A DNA stretch of 64,000 bases from Porpolomopsis calyptriformis. Lineage: Eukaryota > Basidiomycota > Agaricomycetes > Agaricales > Hygrophoraceae. The translations under genes were made by a program, and so were the position numbers. The notes below the pieces were generated by a model that saw only the letters and a program-made list of their open reading frames with translations, ran no database searches and was not told where the DNA came from. Below, piece after piece: positions 13,259-23,764 of the stretch; the first letter of the stretch is position 1, and every line of letters begins with the position of its first letter. The DNA is taken from positions 1,798,001 through 1,862,000 of the forward strand of contig OX621172.1 in assembly GCA_951640195.1 (NCBI GenBank). The letters are read 5' to 3'.

Positions 13259-13669
13259 TGTTATAAACCGGTTGTTCGGAACGCGTTTTACTTCGGGTGT
13301 TCTGTCCCAAGAGATATAGAGGATGGTTCCAAGTCCTTGTTATGAGTAGGCTAACGAGGAATCAGACTTAAGGTCTGATACGTACAGAAGTACTCTTTAT
13401 ATACTGACTACTTATCTGTGTGAGTCAGTGCGACATAACATGCGGTAGAGATAAGGGTGAGTCATCATGATCGATGATGAATCATAAAGGGGTTGAAACA
13501 TAACGGAAATGAAGTGTGTCTGCATATGGGTAAAGTAGTGGGGAATCCCTAGGGAATCCCGGAGAAAGGTAATGGGGAATCCCGATAACAAATAGGGGGA
13601 ATCCCAAGATAAGAGATAGGTTTGCATACGATAAGATAAAGAAAGTGAAGGAAAATTATGACCGTGACA
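13259..13669 (-). repeat. GyC LTR (3' LTR of the element)
   Basis: On the element strand it reads TGTCACGGTC...GGTTTATAACA. The match to 19727-20137 is nearly perfect. Confidence 0.95.
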
Positions 13670-13704
13670 TACACCTCGGCTTTTAAAGAAATTCGTCCCG
13701 AATT

Positions 13705-14426
13705 TCAAACTTGGGCGGTGTCAGTCGTTTCGTCTTCCGAGGCCTGAGTCGGGATTTCCTCGGTGGCGGGGGCCTTGACAGCCACCGAGGGGGAAGCAGC
13801 GGGTCTGGCTTCCGAAGTCGCTTCAACGGGGGAGGGGGCTTGGACTGTCGCGACATCGTCGTCATCGATCGGGTATTCTAGGTTGACGTTGATGGGGTAT
13901 TCGACCGTTCTCCCGTACTCGATTAGAGTCTCCGTCGTTGCGAGGTCTCGTTGGGCTCGGAGGAAATCCTCCCTGGTGAGCTGTTCAGACCGACGACTTT
14001 CTTCTATGAGCTTGACGATGATGGCGCGGGTGGTGACGTCGTAGCAATCGACCCACATTCGTTTCTTCTGACGTTGGAGCTCCCAGACTTTCAACTCACT
14101 TTCATCCCAGCGATTCTTCCAAAACAATGCGCTTTTCTCCGACGCCTTGAGTTCAGATTGCAGAACTTCACGTTCTTGATGAAGTTCACGGTTCCAATTG
14201 CTGACGCTGTTACTGTGAACCGTGAGGCGGGATCTTCGGGGGGAGGGGTTTGAATGGTGTGGAAGTCTTCCGCGTGTGCGCGAGCTTGTTGACGTAGTTG
14301 TCGAGCAGAGGAAGCAGAGGTGGAGGGGCCAGGAGTGGGGGAGCGAATGGCGGACGAGGGGATCCGTCCAGAACGTCAGATGGCGACTTGAGGAGAGGGG
14401 GATCGTGTAGACCGTGTAGCAGGCAT
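13705..14426 (-). pseudogene. GyC post-pol ORF (coiled-coil, env position)
   Basis: After the chromodomain a reading frame starting MPATRSTRSPSPQVA (ATG 14426) meets a TGA. The coding potential moves by one frame near 14210 and then runs open to 13705. The middle is a long amphipathic helix (ALFWKNRWDESELKVWELQ and SRRSEQLTREDFLRAQRDL), with an acidic, Pro/Ala/Thr-rich tail ending DETTDTAQV. The layout parallels the GyA ORF at 26963-27541: a Ser-rich head with STSSA/STSASSA, a PPE or PPPE motif, helices with W-x-YW/FW, and an acidic tail. Function is unknown. It has one or two inactivating lesions. Confidence 0.6.
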
Positions 14427-14593
14427 GGTAAAGTTGTTATGGTGTTTTGGCTTAGCAGTCTTGAGTCGTTGTTGAGGGGCGCGTAATTTGAATTGTGAAG
14501 GGAAGTAGAGACGTCCAGCAGTTTATAAGGAGTGGTTCTAAAAATAGAGGTCAATTCTTGGCAGACGAGATGATGACAAACGAATGAATAGAA

Positions 14594-17500
14594 TCAAGTC
14601 GCCGTTTGAATTGAGTCTTCGTACATCTTCACAATTTCCTTGGCGTGTCGTAAAATGTTCGATCGATCTTCCCAAGTGGCTTCTTCGATCGGATAGCCTT
14701 TCCATTTGACCAAATATTTTCGGCGTCGTTTAGCTCCGGAATGTTGCAGTATAGATTCGACCTCGTATTCTTCTTCGTTTTCGATCAGATCAGGGGGAGG
14801 CTGTGATGTGTCGATGACATCAGGGTGGAGTAATTCATTTCCGACGTTGGGTCTCAGGAGTGAAACGTGAAAGACTGGGTGCAGTCTCCATGTTCTGGGA
14901 ATGTCGATCAGATAAGCAAGGTCCGATATCTTTTTCAAGACCTTGAATGGTCCAGTCCGTCGATTGTCAAGTTTCTTCGAGGGTCGTGTCGTCTTGATAT
15001 TCTTGGTGTCCAACCAGACTAGATCTCCTTCTTCATAGGAGGGTGAAGGTTTCCGTTTACGATTGGCGTATTTCTTCATTGACTCCGTTGTCTTTGATAA
15101 GGATCGTTCGGCGTTTTGCTGTGCACGTGTAAGACGTTCGTGGAAGGTATTTGCTGCGGGCACGTTGCTTTGATCCGGAATGATTGTGGGAAGGTGACGA
15201 TGACGTCCGTATTCCATATAGAATGGTGATTGTGAAGTGGCAGAGTGTTGCCGATTATTGTAGGCAAATTCCGCAGAAGCAAGCCATTCTGACCAGTCAT
15301 CCTGCATGAAGTTGGTATAGAAACGCAAGTAAACTTCGAGTTCTTGATTGGTGCGTTCCGTTTGACCATCTGTTTGAGGATGATACGCAGTGGAGAGACC
15401 GGAGATGATTCCTAAGGAGTTATTGAGGGCTTCTGTGAATTTGGATGCAAATTGCACTCCACGATCGGATATAACCTTTTGGGGCCATCCATGATGTTTC
15501 CAGATGTGATTCCGAAAGAGTTTCGCAGCACCTTCTGATGAAAGATTAGAAGTTGTCGGAATGAAATGAGCACGTTTAGTGAAACGATCGACAACAACCA
15601 TTACAGCATCATAGCCTTGTGACTTGGGGAGTTCGACAATGAGATCGACGGTAATTTCCTTCCATGGTTCTGTAGAGGGGGGTATGGGTTGGAGTAGTCC
15701 TGACGGCTTCGAGGGGAAGTTCTTGTTTTGTTGACAAGCGGGGCAGGATCGAATGTAGTTGGTGATGTCTTGTAAGGCACTATCCCAAATAAAGTTATGA
15801 AGGATGAGTTCCTTCGTCTTCTCAATGCCAGGGTGGCCAGCATGGGGGTAGGCGTGGGACAGTCGTATAATATCTGTGCGCAAAGATACTTCCTCCGGCA
15901 CTATTATCCGACCTTCAACATCGCGTACAAGCCCATCAGCTTGGGTCCAAGCAAGTGAGGCATCCTCGAGTTTATCTTGGATCTTCTGTGGGAGTGGGAT
16001 TTTGAAGCGTAATCTAGAGAGAAAGCTTGAATTCGACAACTTGACAATTGAATTTATCCATCGGTCGCGCGCTATCAGAACTTCATTCTCCACGTCGGCT
16101 TCGACGCCAGGTAAGTAATCCGGGCGCCTAGACAGGCCGTCGGCCTTGTTCTTCCTCCCTGGAACGTATTCAATCCTGAATCCGAATCTGGACAGATACT
16201 CAGACCAACGAGTTTGGCGATTTGATAGGCGAAGATTCTTTGAAAAGTATCGCAAGGCCAAACTGTCCGTCCTGATGAGAATATCGTGTCTCGCTCCTTC
16301 GAGGAGATGACGCCATTGTTTAAAGGAATCAATGATCGCCAGGAGTTCTAGATCGTGGGTAGGGTAGTTCTTTTCGGCAGGAGAGGTAGATCTTGAGTGA
16401 TAGCCGACAGGTTTCCAATGTCCGTCATGAAGTTGGGAGAGTATTCCCACGATTCCAATGATAGAGGCATCGGTTTCTAAGCAATAGGGGAGATCGCGAT
16501 CAGGGATATGAAGGACGGGCGCGTTCGTTAAAAGGGACTTGATGTTGTCGAAGGCTTCTTGTCTCCGAGGAGTCCATTCCCACACAGTTTCATTGTGCAA
16601 GAGTTTATAGAGAGGGGTAGCAATTCTGGAGAAATCCTTGATATATCTCCGCCAAAAGTTCGCACTGCCCAAGAAGGATTGGAGTTGTTTCACCGTTTCT
16701 GGAATAGGCCAAGACATGATAGCGTTGACTTTCTTCGGGTTGGTGGTGATTCGTCCTTTGGATAAGACGACTCCGAGATAAATGACTTCTTCCTTCTTGA
16801 ACTGGCACTTGACGGGTTTACACGAGAGTCCGTGTTTCTTCATGATATTTAGAGTCTTGAAGGTCCAGTGTCACAATTCCTGTAAATCATCTCCACAAAC
16901 AAGCACGTCATCGATATAGATGAAAACATTTCCAGAGTCCAGGACTTCTTTGAATCTTGTGTTGATCATCCGTTGAAAGGTGGCTGGTGAGTTCCGCAAA
17001 CCAAAGAACATGACAGTAGGTTCGAAGGCACCTGCTTCAGTGATGAAAGCAGCTTTCCATTCGTCGCCTTCCTTGATCCTGACGTTGTTGAATCCCCATC
17101 GGATATCCATGACCGTGAATAGAGAAGCTGTTAGAAGTTTAGGTCGTTGGAGTATTTGATGAAGAAGAGGAAGGGGATAATGATCAGGAACCGTGTGTTC
17201 ATTGAGGTAGCGATAATCCTCGATAGGGCGTAAGCCAGCATTCTTACCTTTAGCGTTCACTTCTTCGGCTTTCTTTCCAAAGAAGAACGGAGAGACTTGT
17301 TTCGATTTGGAAATTTGTATTCATCCAGTAGATAAGTTTTCGTCGATGAACTTGTGTAAGTGATCCATCTCAAGAGGGGACATTGCGTATTTCGCGCCTT
17401 TGACTGGCCTGAAGGTTTCATCCAGTTCTATGGTGTGGTCGAATTCCGAATGCGGTGGAAGGCAGTCGAAGGATTCTTTGGCAAAGACACTAGAATAGTC

Positions 17501-18060
17501 TTTCCAGTATACCTCCGGTACAAACTTTCGCATATCTTCTTCCACCGTGCTGGCTCAGGATTCATCCAACTTCGATACGCGTCGATTCATGGCCAGCGTG
17601 ACCGATTCCATTCCCAGTGACTCCGCATCTTTCGCTATCCATCGTGGTAGAGGGAAATCTTTGCTATCCAGAGCCAGTGTTGCCTCTTTCCAATCGATGT
17701 TGGGGTTGTGCTTTTTGAGCCACGGGAAGCCAAGGATAATATCTGTCTTAGATCCGAGATCGGTCACTTCCAATCGGATCTGTTCATTGTGTCCTCCAGG
17801 AGCCTCTAACCAAATATCAATATCGTTCTCGATGGGTCCACCTCGGTTTTCAGATCCATCGGCATTCCGTACGGGGATTGGGGTTTCCAATCGTGTTAAA
17901 GTAAAATTGTGGCGAGCTGTGAAAGATTCGTCCACGAAATTTCCAGAGGCTCCACTATCAACCAGAGCAGTAGCCGGGACATGTCGACCAGTGTCGGTAG
18001 CTTCAATCCAAACATCCAAAATGAGTCCGAGATTGCCTTCTTCAAGAGTACCAAGAATTC
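14594..18060 (-). pseudogene. GyC pol: protease, RT, RNase H, integrase, chromodomain
   Basis: The protease has ALVDSGASGNFVDESF. RT has LRPIEDYRYLNEHTVPDH, FTVMDIRWGFNNV and the active site YIDDVLVCGDD. From 16843 to 14594 one open frame of 749 residues covers RNase H (LETDASIIGIVGILSQ), the integrase finger (ending CPACQQNKNFPSK), the integrase core (VVVDRFTKRAHFIPTTS, ISDRGVQFASKF) and a chromodomain (VESILQH, YLVKWKGYPIEEATWEDRSN). Stops at about 17550, 17318 and 16868 separate protease, RT and the rest, all in the same frame, so only three nonsense changes disable it. Confidence 0.93.
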
Positions 18061-18137
18061 AAAATAGATTGCATGGAGTGGTGGTACATTCTTGAATAGA
18101 TACATCCGTAATGGTAGGCGAAGCGTTCGGACTCTTT

Positions 18138-19700
18138 AAAAACCCTGTTCTTTCAGTTCCTTGACAAGCTGAGCTTTTCTCTCCTTTGGCCAGCGATCGA
18201 TCCCACAGTTGTCCACCACTCGAATAGTTTCCTCCGTAGTAGCTGGGGAAACCACCTCGTCGACTCGTTCCATCTCGATTCCTCGAATATTTCGTCCTCG
18301 ACCTCGCCCTGTGGTTGGCCTTCCTCGTCGTTGTCCGGCAGGGGCACTACTCGATGGACGCGCTGTTGGAGAAGAGGCGAGAGGGGAATTTGGACACTTG
18401 TTCGCCCAATGACCTGACTCTCCGCAGCGATAGCAGTTGCCTCGCGGAACGCGCGATATTGATGATGAGGAAGGTGTCTCCTGTTTGATAGGAGCAGAGG
18501 AGGGAGTTCGGGTCGTCGTTCAAGCCACGGTCTCCCTGGGAGCATAGTAGTTACTCCGGGGAGCGGCATGACGCTCAAGTGCAAGCTCGAGATGTTGTCG
18601 ATCGAAGACAGAAGCTTTCCGCTTCCAAGCGTTAAGGGTGGCGGGGATGGGATCAAGGGCATAGATCTTTTCGAGAATTCCAGGATTGAGGCCGTACCGG
18701 TAGAAAACTTTGAGGGCGTCGTCGTTGAATCCAGTTTCGTCTGCGAGAGCTCCGAATCGTACGTTATAATTGTCCACAGTAGAAAGTCCTTGGGTTACCT
18801 TTTGAATTTTGACTTGCGCTGTCGCTCTCGCATCAACGTCTCCAAAGCACTCCTCGAGCTCTTCCATGAAATCCTCGTAATCGGCTCCGATCCACTGAGC
18901 ACGTTTGAACTCTTGGGTCTGTTGTCGGGCCCATGACTGGGCGACACCAATCTTTATAAACGACAAGACATAAGTAATTTTCTATCTGTCGGACCATTGG
19001 CTGTTGTCAAGGACTAGACGACAAGCTTGGATGAAGTTGAGACATTTGGCAGCAGACCCATCGTATTCATCGGGTTTGGCGATCTTGATGGAGGGGGGAG
19101 CAGGTTGTTGAGGCAAAGGAGGCTGTTGGGGTTGTAGAGGAGGTTGGGGTTGTTGTTGCTGGAGCTGGGTAATTAGCTGTTGTTGTTGGGTGATGGTTTG
19201 TTCGAGTTGGCGAACAGTGGCCACCAAGGTCGCAATATCAATGGTGGGGGGGTTGGTGGGGGCGTTAGCGGACGTTCCTGACATATTGGTAGATGTCAGT
19301 TGTTGTGGAGTTGTTGGAGCTGTTGGTGTTGGTGTGGGTGTCGCAGAGGAAAGTTGGGAGTAGAGGGAACCATATTGTCCTGGTGGGGTAGCAGTTCATT
19401 GATGAACTGGTCTCGTTGCTGGTGCTGAAGATGAAGTGAAGAGTCCTCTTGTTCTCGATCGAGTCCGTGGTCCTAGAGAGGCAGGAGCAGGGGTAGGAGT
19501 AGCTAACGTTTCTTCAAGGACTGAAGAAAAGGATGGTTCTTGATCCCGAATTGTAGCTGAGAAAGTCGATCTTGAAAGAGGGTCTTCGTAATGTTCTTCA
19601 ACGTCTGAGTTGTCGGTAGAAGCCAGGATGGAAGTAGGTAAGGGGCAAAGAGGTGATGTCGATGATCACAGTGATGGGGATGTTTGGATAAGCAGGTGGG
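18138..19700 (-). pseudogene. GyC gag
   Basis: On the minus strand a Pro/Ser/Thr-rich leader precedes MSGTSANAPTNPPTID (ATG at 19284) in the same frame. A glutamine-rich helix (QQQQLITQLQ) and the Gag core follow (KIAKPDEYDGSAAKCLNFI, later VDNYNVRFGALADETGF). A zinc knuckle CYRCGESGHWANKC lies near 18430, then a basic Arg/Gly-rich tail. Stops interrupt the frame near 18980 and 18520. The frame ends near 18138 and pol starts in another frame, so the usual gag/pol frame change may apply. Confidence 0.85.
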
Positions 19701-19726
19701 AGAGAACCAGAAGGAAGTCTGATTCT

Positions 19727-20137
19727 TGTTATAAACCGGTTGTTCGGAACGCGTTTTACTTCGGGTGTTCTGTCCCAAGAGATATAGAGGATGGTTCCAA
19801 GTCCTTGTTATGAGTAGGCTAACGAGGAATCAGACTTAAGGTCTGATACGTACAGAAGTACTCTTTATATACTGACTACTTATCTGTGTGAGTCAGTGCG
19901 ACATAGCATGAGGTAGAGATAAGGATGAGTCATCGTGATCGATGACGAATCATAAAGGGGTTGAAACATAACAGAAATGAAGTGTGTCTGCATATGGGTA
20001 AAGTAGTGGGGAATCCCTAGGGAATCCCGGAGAAAGGTAATGGGGAATCCCGATAACAAATAGGGGGAATCCCAAGATAAGAGATAGGTTTGCATACGAT
20101 AAGATAAAGAAAGTGAAGGAAAATTACGACCGTGACA
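19727..20137 (-). repeat. GyC LTR (5' LTR of the element)
   Basis: It is the same sequence as the other GyC LTR. On the element strand AGAATCAGACTTCCTTC follows it, resembling the presumed primer-binding region of GyA. Confidence 0.95.
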
Positions 20138-20142
20138 GTACC

Positions 20143-20579
20143 TATCAACTAAGAACCTTAAACTACTGCAAGGTAGAGCAGGGAAACTACTGCCAAGGTT
20201 CATTGGGCTGTACAAAGTCGTATGGGCCTTTCCTAATGAATCCAACTATGAGTTGGAACTCCCCAATGAGCTCGCGAAGCGACGGATTCATCCACGCTTT
20301 CACGTAAATTTGCTGCATCCGCACCATCCGAACAATGATGCATTATTCCCTAACTGAGTATCAGTAGATGCTTACGACTTCAGTGAACCACTTCAAACCG
20401 AATGGTTAGTCGACGAAATAGTCGGCCATAGGTGGGACGACCGAAAACTTGAGTTGGAGGTTCGTTGGAACCTTGGAGACACGACTTGGGAGCCCATCTC
20501 ATTGTGTAAAGAGCTTAGTGCTCTAGATAAATATCTAACCCTAATGGGTGTAGATACCCCTCTTCAACTGCCGAGATAG
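20143..20579 (+). pseudogene. GyB pol C-terminus with chromodomain
   Basis: With one GTACC duplication and GyC removed, codons join cleanly across the junction (VYL then STKNLKLL). The GPY/F-like segment (LLPRFIGLYKVVWAFPNE) and HPRFHVNLLHPHHP are followed by one TGA. A chromodomain-like block then contains EWLVDEIVGHRWDDRKL and TTWEPISLCKELSAL, ending at TAG. It would tether integrase to chromatin. Confidence 0.85.
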
Positions 20580-20786
20580 CCAGTTAAGAGGCACTGAATG
20601 CCGACCGCACTCAGAGCCTTGAGGCGTGCCGACAAGCACACCTCGTATGCGCACTAAACCGAGTGTGACCGATAATTGCCTTAATTGGCAATCAATAGAC
20701 CGGACATACCCGGTCCGGTGGCGGACTCACCCCAATTGGGGTAATTAGAGGCACCAAAATGATGCCACAAGTCTAAGCGTGACTTG

Positions 20787-20794
20787 TATAAAAG
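20787..20794 (+). promoter_or_regulatory. TATA box for the GyB post-pol ORF
   Basis: TATAAAAG stands 46 bp before the ATG at 20840, outside the LTR. The spacing suits an internal promoter for the accessory ORF. Function is inferred. Confidence 0.45.
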
Positions 20795-20839
20795 CATGAC
20801 AAACAAAAAACAATAGTAGAAAAATTTCTACCCCGTACG

Positions 20840-22090
20840 ATGATGTCGAATGAAAATAGCACGCCCATAAGCGTAAGAGCAAGCCCCTGCCCCGTAGACC
20901 CGAGACCACTGGAAATGGTGGAGGACGACAGGGATCAGCTAATGGCTGGTCCCGACGAAGTCATAAGACCCCCGCGCCAGACACGGCGTGGGCCCTCTTC
21001 TGAAGGGGAGAGAGAGCACCGCTCTCGACAAAACACAAGTAACTCATCAGAGTTACCCCCAAAAACATGGGTGTGTAACAGCACCATCAACATCGCGATA
21101 CACTCCAGTCACTGGAGGTGTAAAGTCTACAAAGACTATGTAATGCATGTTATTGAAGACAGCGTGTACCAAGACGCCTTGTTGAAAGAGGCATTCGATG
21201 ACTGCCGCAAGGCACATCAAGAGGAACTTGTAGCAGAGATCCAAAACCTAACCGTCTCACTCGAGAAGGCTCAAGATGATGGTGATTACTATTGCGCTCG
21301 TTATGAACAAACTCAAGATGAGCTTTATAAAGCCAATCAGCTTATAGCCAAGCTGAACAAGTCTAACAACACTAGTGAAGCCGAATCGCTAGGAAAGTGC
21401 AAGCGCTCCCGTACCGAGGGATCGCATTCGCGATCGTCCGAATACACAAGGGTGGCCAGCCCTGTGACCAAGAAACCCTCTGCCCAAGACAAGGGCAAGG
21501 AAAAAGAAACAGACGAGGAGGCTCGATGAAGAGCCGATATGGAACATTTCAATCCGTACTCGGATGACAAGTTAGCAGGCTGTGGCCCGATGTTCGGAGA
21601 CCTCAACAAGGAGGATAATGCGTACATCAAGAGACGCTTCCCTCAAATCATTCGAGAGAATGAGGAACTGAAGGCTCACCTTCAACCCACCTCGTATGTT
21701 GAGTTCCCAAACCTCCCAGATCCAGGAGTGAATAATCAATCTGGCCCTAGTGGCGAGATGATCAAACAGCGCAAGAAGCGCTCGACCATTACTGCTTGGC
21801 CCAGCATCCCTGCTGGGGCCCACTACTCACCCATTGACCAGACCATCCGGGTTGGCGCAAGCGCTGAAGCAGCACGACGAAACGAAGCGATGGGACTACC
21901 CCCTCTGCATGGAACTCGATCTGCAGATGACCGCAGATTGTTACGATTGCAGTTCGTGCCATACGTGTCTGGGACTGGTCGCCCGGTCCGCGGATGTATC
22001 CTATTTGGTCACGGTTGGTCATCCTTTTCTTATCTCGTTTCGTTGCCCAGATTTATCATATCATGTAATCTCGATTTGGTGATAGCTTAG
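20840..22090 (+). pseudogene. GyB post-pol ORF A (coiled-coil protein)
   Basis: Starting MMSNENSTPIS, the frame is open to 21529, where a TGA interrupts AR-stop-RADM, and it continues in the same frame to about 22090. The first part has a proline-rich head and a charged coiled coil (about residues 125-180, containing LTVSLEKAQDDGDYY and YEQTQDELYKANQL). A basic, serine-rich stretch with KGKEKETDEEAR follows. The second part (from MEHFNPYSDDKLAGC) is compact and may be folded. No known family was recognised. An upstream TATA box suggests separate expression from gag-pol. It could act in particle assembly, nuclear import or regulation; none of this can be shown. Confidence 0.55.
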
Positions 22091-22167
22091 CCGGCTCCGT
22101 TTAACCATGTAGTCAGTACTACTTGGTGTCCTTGATTAGTCATTAGGGTATAGGGTACATGATCATG

Positions 22168-22205
22168 TATATAAGAGTAGTAGGATGGGCAAGGTCGGCC
22201 CATCC
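22168..22205 (+). promoter_or_regulatory. TATA-like box and hairpin between GyB accessory ORFs
   Basis: TATATAAG (22168-22175) is followed by a perfect 8-bp stem, GGATGGGC and GCCCATCC around a 7-base loop (22183-22205). It lies in the roughly 100-base non-coding gap between the two accessory frames. It could be a second internal promoter or an RNA structure. Confidence 0.3.
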
Positions 22206-23422
22206 TCAGTTATCCACTTGATATCCGGGGTATCAGTCGTCCATCGCAAGTCTAACACTGATACCCAGTCAACACATGCCAATGGTGCACTCTATTCATT
22301 CAAGCCCAAGAATCGGGCAATAATGAGGCTCTCGAACTTGCGCGATCATTCATCACGACAGCGCAGGCAACTCCTCGAGAGAGCAGAACGGATGCTCAAT
22401 GCATCTCGTTAATCCATTGGAGAGTTCCCACCTGGGCTTCAGGTGATTCCACCGACGCACCTGTACAGGTGCCGACTTCTTCTGTGCCTGGACGGATTAA
22501 CCCGTCTCAGCCAACCGCCACGAGTTCCCCGGAAGAGTGGGCTCGTTGGTTCTACATAAACCGCCATGCCGCGCACCCTGGAGTGCGCTTAGAATGAGAT
22601 GGCAGCATTTCGCTGTGAAGCCTCCATGGGATGCTTTTGGTTAGTCGACACAAACCAAAGTCACCTAAGACCCATGCTCCCGCTGGATCATCGACAGACG
22701 CCAACCAGATACGGTTGCAATACATCAGAGCAGCAGCCCTCCTGTTTGGAATGCCCGGCCGCTATCGCTCACTTGTGATGGGATCGAACCTGTCAATTGC
22801 GGAACCCACCAGAGAACCAGCCTGGTACTCTGGATCATCCAATGTCACGGAACAATCCCTCATTCCGTTCTTCGCCGGACAAGGCATTACGTTTGAACAG
22901 GCAGACGACACCTTTGTCTATGCCTTCCAATGGCTCGAGGACACCCTCCAGGGTAATGTCTCAGACTTATCCTCCCTTGAGACATACAGAGAGTCTGTAT
23001 GTACTACACTGGCAAGGAATGGCATTCCTTCGTCACTTTGTGACAGAAATGACACATGGTTCCCGGCTGGACATCCTCGCCGACGTCCCCAGTCTCGTAT
23101 CTCGTCTAATGACGAGTCTGTCACCCCATCCGCAGGCCTGATCACCCAAGACGCGTTTGATGCGTCTAACTCGTTCACTCAGTGTGGACAAATCACGTAC
23201 ACGCTCGCCAAGCGTGGACCACCCCATGGCTGGGACTCGTCCCGCACATCGCGACGCCGTTCACGGCGTGATTCACAAGACAGCACTGCGCCGCCAGGCA
23301 GCGATAGCGAGCAAGTCTCACTTGGCTCGCCGATCCCTGAACCTGAGCCAGCTTCGCTTCAGGAACGTATTGATAGTACGTCAGAGATACCTGAGGTCCC
23401 GATGGACTATGGACGAATGTAG
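22206..23422 (+). pseudogene. GyB post-pol ORF B
   Basis: A coding region follows the hairpin. The clearest part starts near 22470 (VPTSSVPGRINPSQ), passes two TGA stops near 22596 and 22617, and is then open from 22631 to 23422. It contains LRQYIRAAALLFGMPGRYRSL-like sequence (read LQYIRAAALLFGMPGRYRSL), an acidic core (EQADDTFVYAFQWLEDTL) and a Ser/Arg-rich tail. A short frame at 22322-22411 (MRLSNLRDHSSRQRRQLLE) may be its head in another frame. No family was recognised. It probably encodes an element-specific accessory protein, or the C-terminal half of ORF A. Confidence 0.45.
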
Positions 23423-23562
23423 TCGTCGCCGCAGTTGTTTTACTACGGCGCTTATTTTCTATTTCTCTTAGTTATTTCTATGTAGTTTATAGACTGTTTT
23501 ATGTGAATTCTGCCTGGCTATCAGGCTTAACTTACCCCGGCAGTTAAGCCAAAGGGGGAGGA

Positions 23563-23759
23563 TGTAACAGATATGTTACATACAGCCACCGTGCTGTGTT
23601 TGTACGTATTTGTACCAGATACCTTTAAGTACCGGTTACGCTTAGGTAAACAATAAGTTTTACATCCCACTCCCGCTTATACCAGATTGCCCCAATACAT
23701 TGGTTCTGTGCATATCCTGGTATTGAGCAAAGTGTGATAACTTATCCCCAATCCTTACA
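23563..23759 (+). repeat. GyB 3' LTR
   Basis: It matches the 5' LTR with about five substitutions and one single-base indel. It is preceded by a GGGGGAGGA polypurine tract. Confidence 0.9.
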
Positions 23760-23764
23760 CACGC

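Larger units (their letters stand above)
13259..20137 (-). mobile_element. GyC: Ty3/gypsy chromovirus in reverse inside GyB
   Basis: Two 411-bp LTRs bound a minus-strand gag, pol with chromodomain, and a post-pol ORF. The target duplication GTACC is perfect (13254-13258 and 20138-20142). The LTRs differ at about seven sites, four of them C/T or G/A at CpG. It is the youngest insertion of the four-level nest. Pol from RNase H to chromodomain is a single open frame of 749 residues. Confidence 0.95.
6825..23759 (+). mobile_element. GyB: Ty3/gypsy element inside GyA, split by GyC
   Basis: The LTRs are short (6825-7020 and 23563-23759) and the target duplication is a perfect CACGC (6820-6824, 23760-23764). 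Between them lie a long gag-pro-pol with a divergent chromodomain and, after pol, about 3 kb of extra coding sequence. The polypurine tract AAAGGGGGAGGA precedes the 3' LTR. The LTRs are about 97% alike. GyC interrupts pol near its end. Confidence 0.92.

Noticed and set aside
22075..22265. A solo LTR in the GyB accessory region
   Set aside because: There is a TATA-like box and TCTAACA, but no matching LTR elsewhere in the window and no target duplication could be defined.
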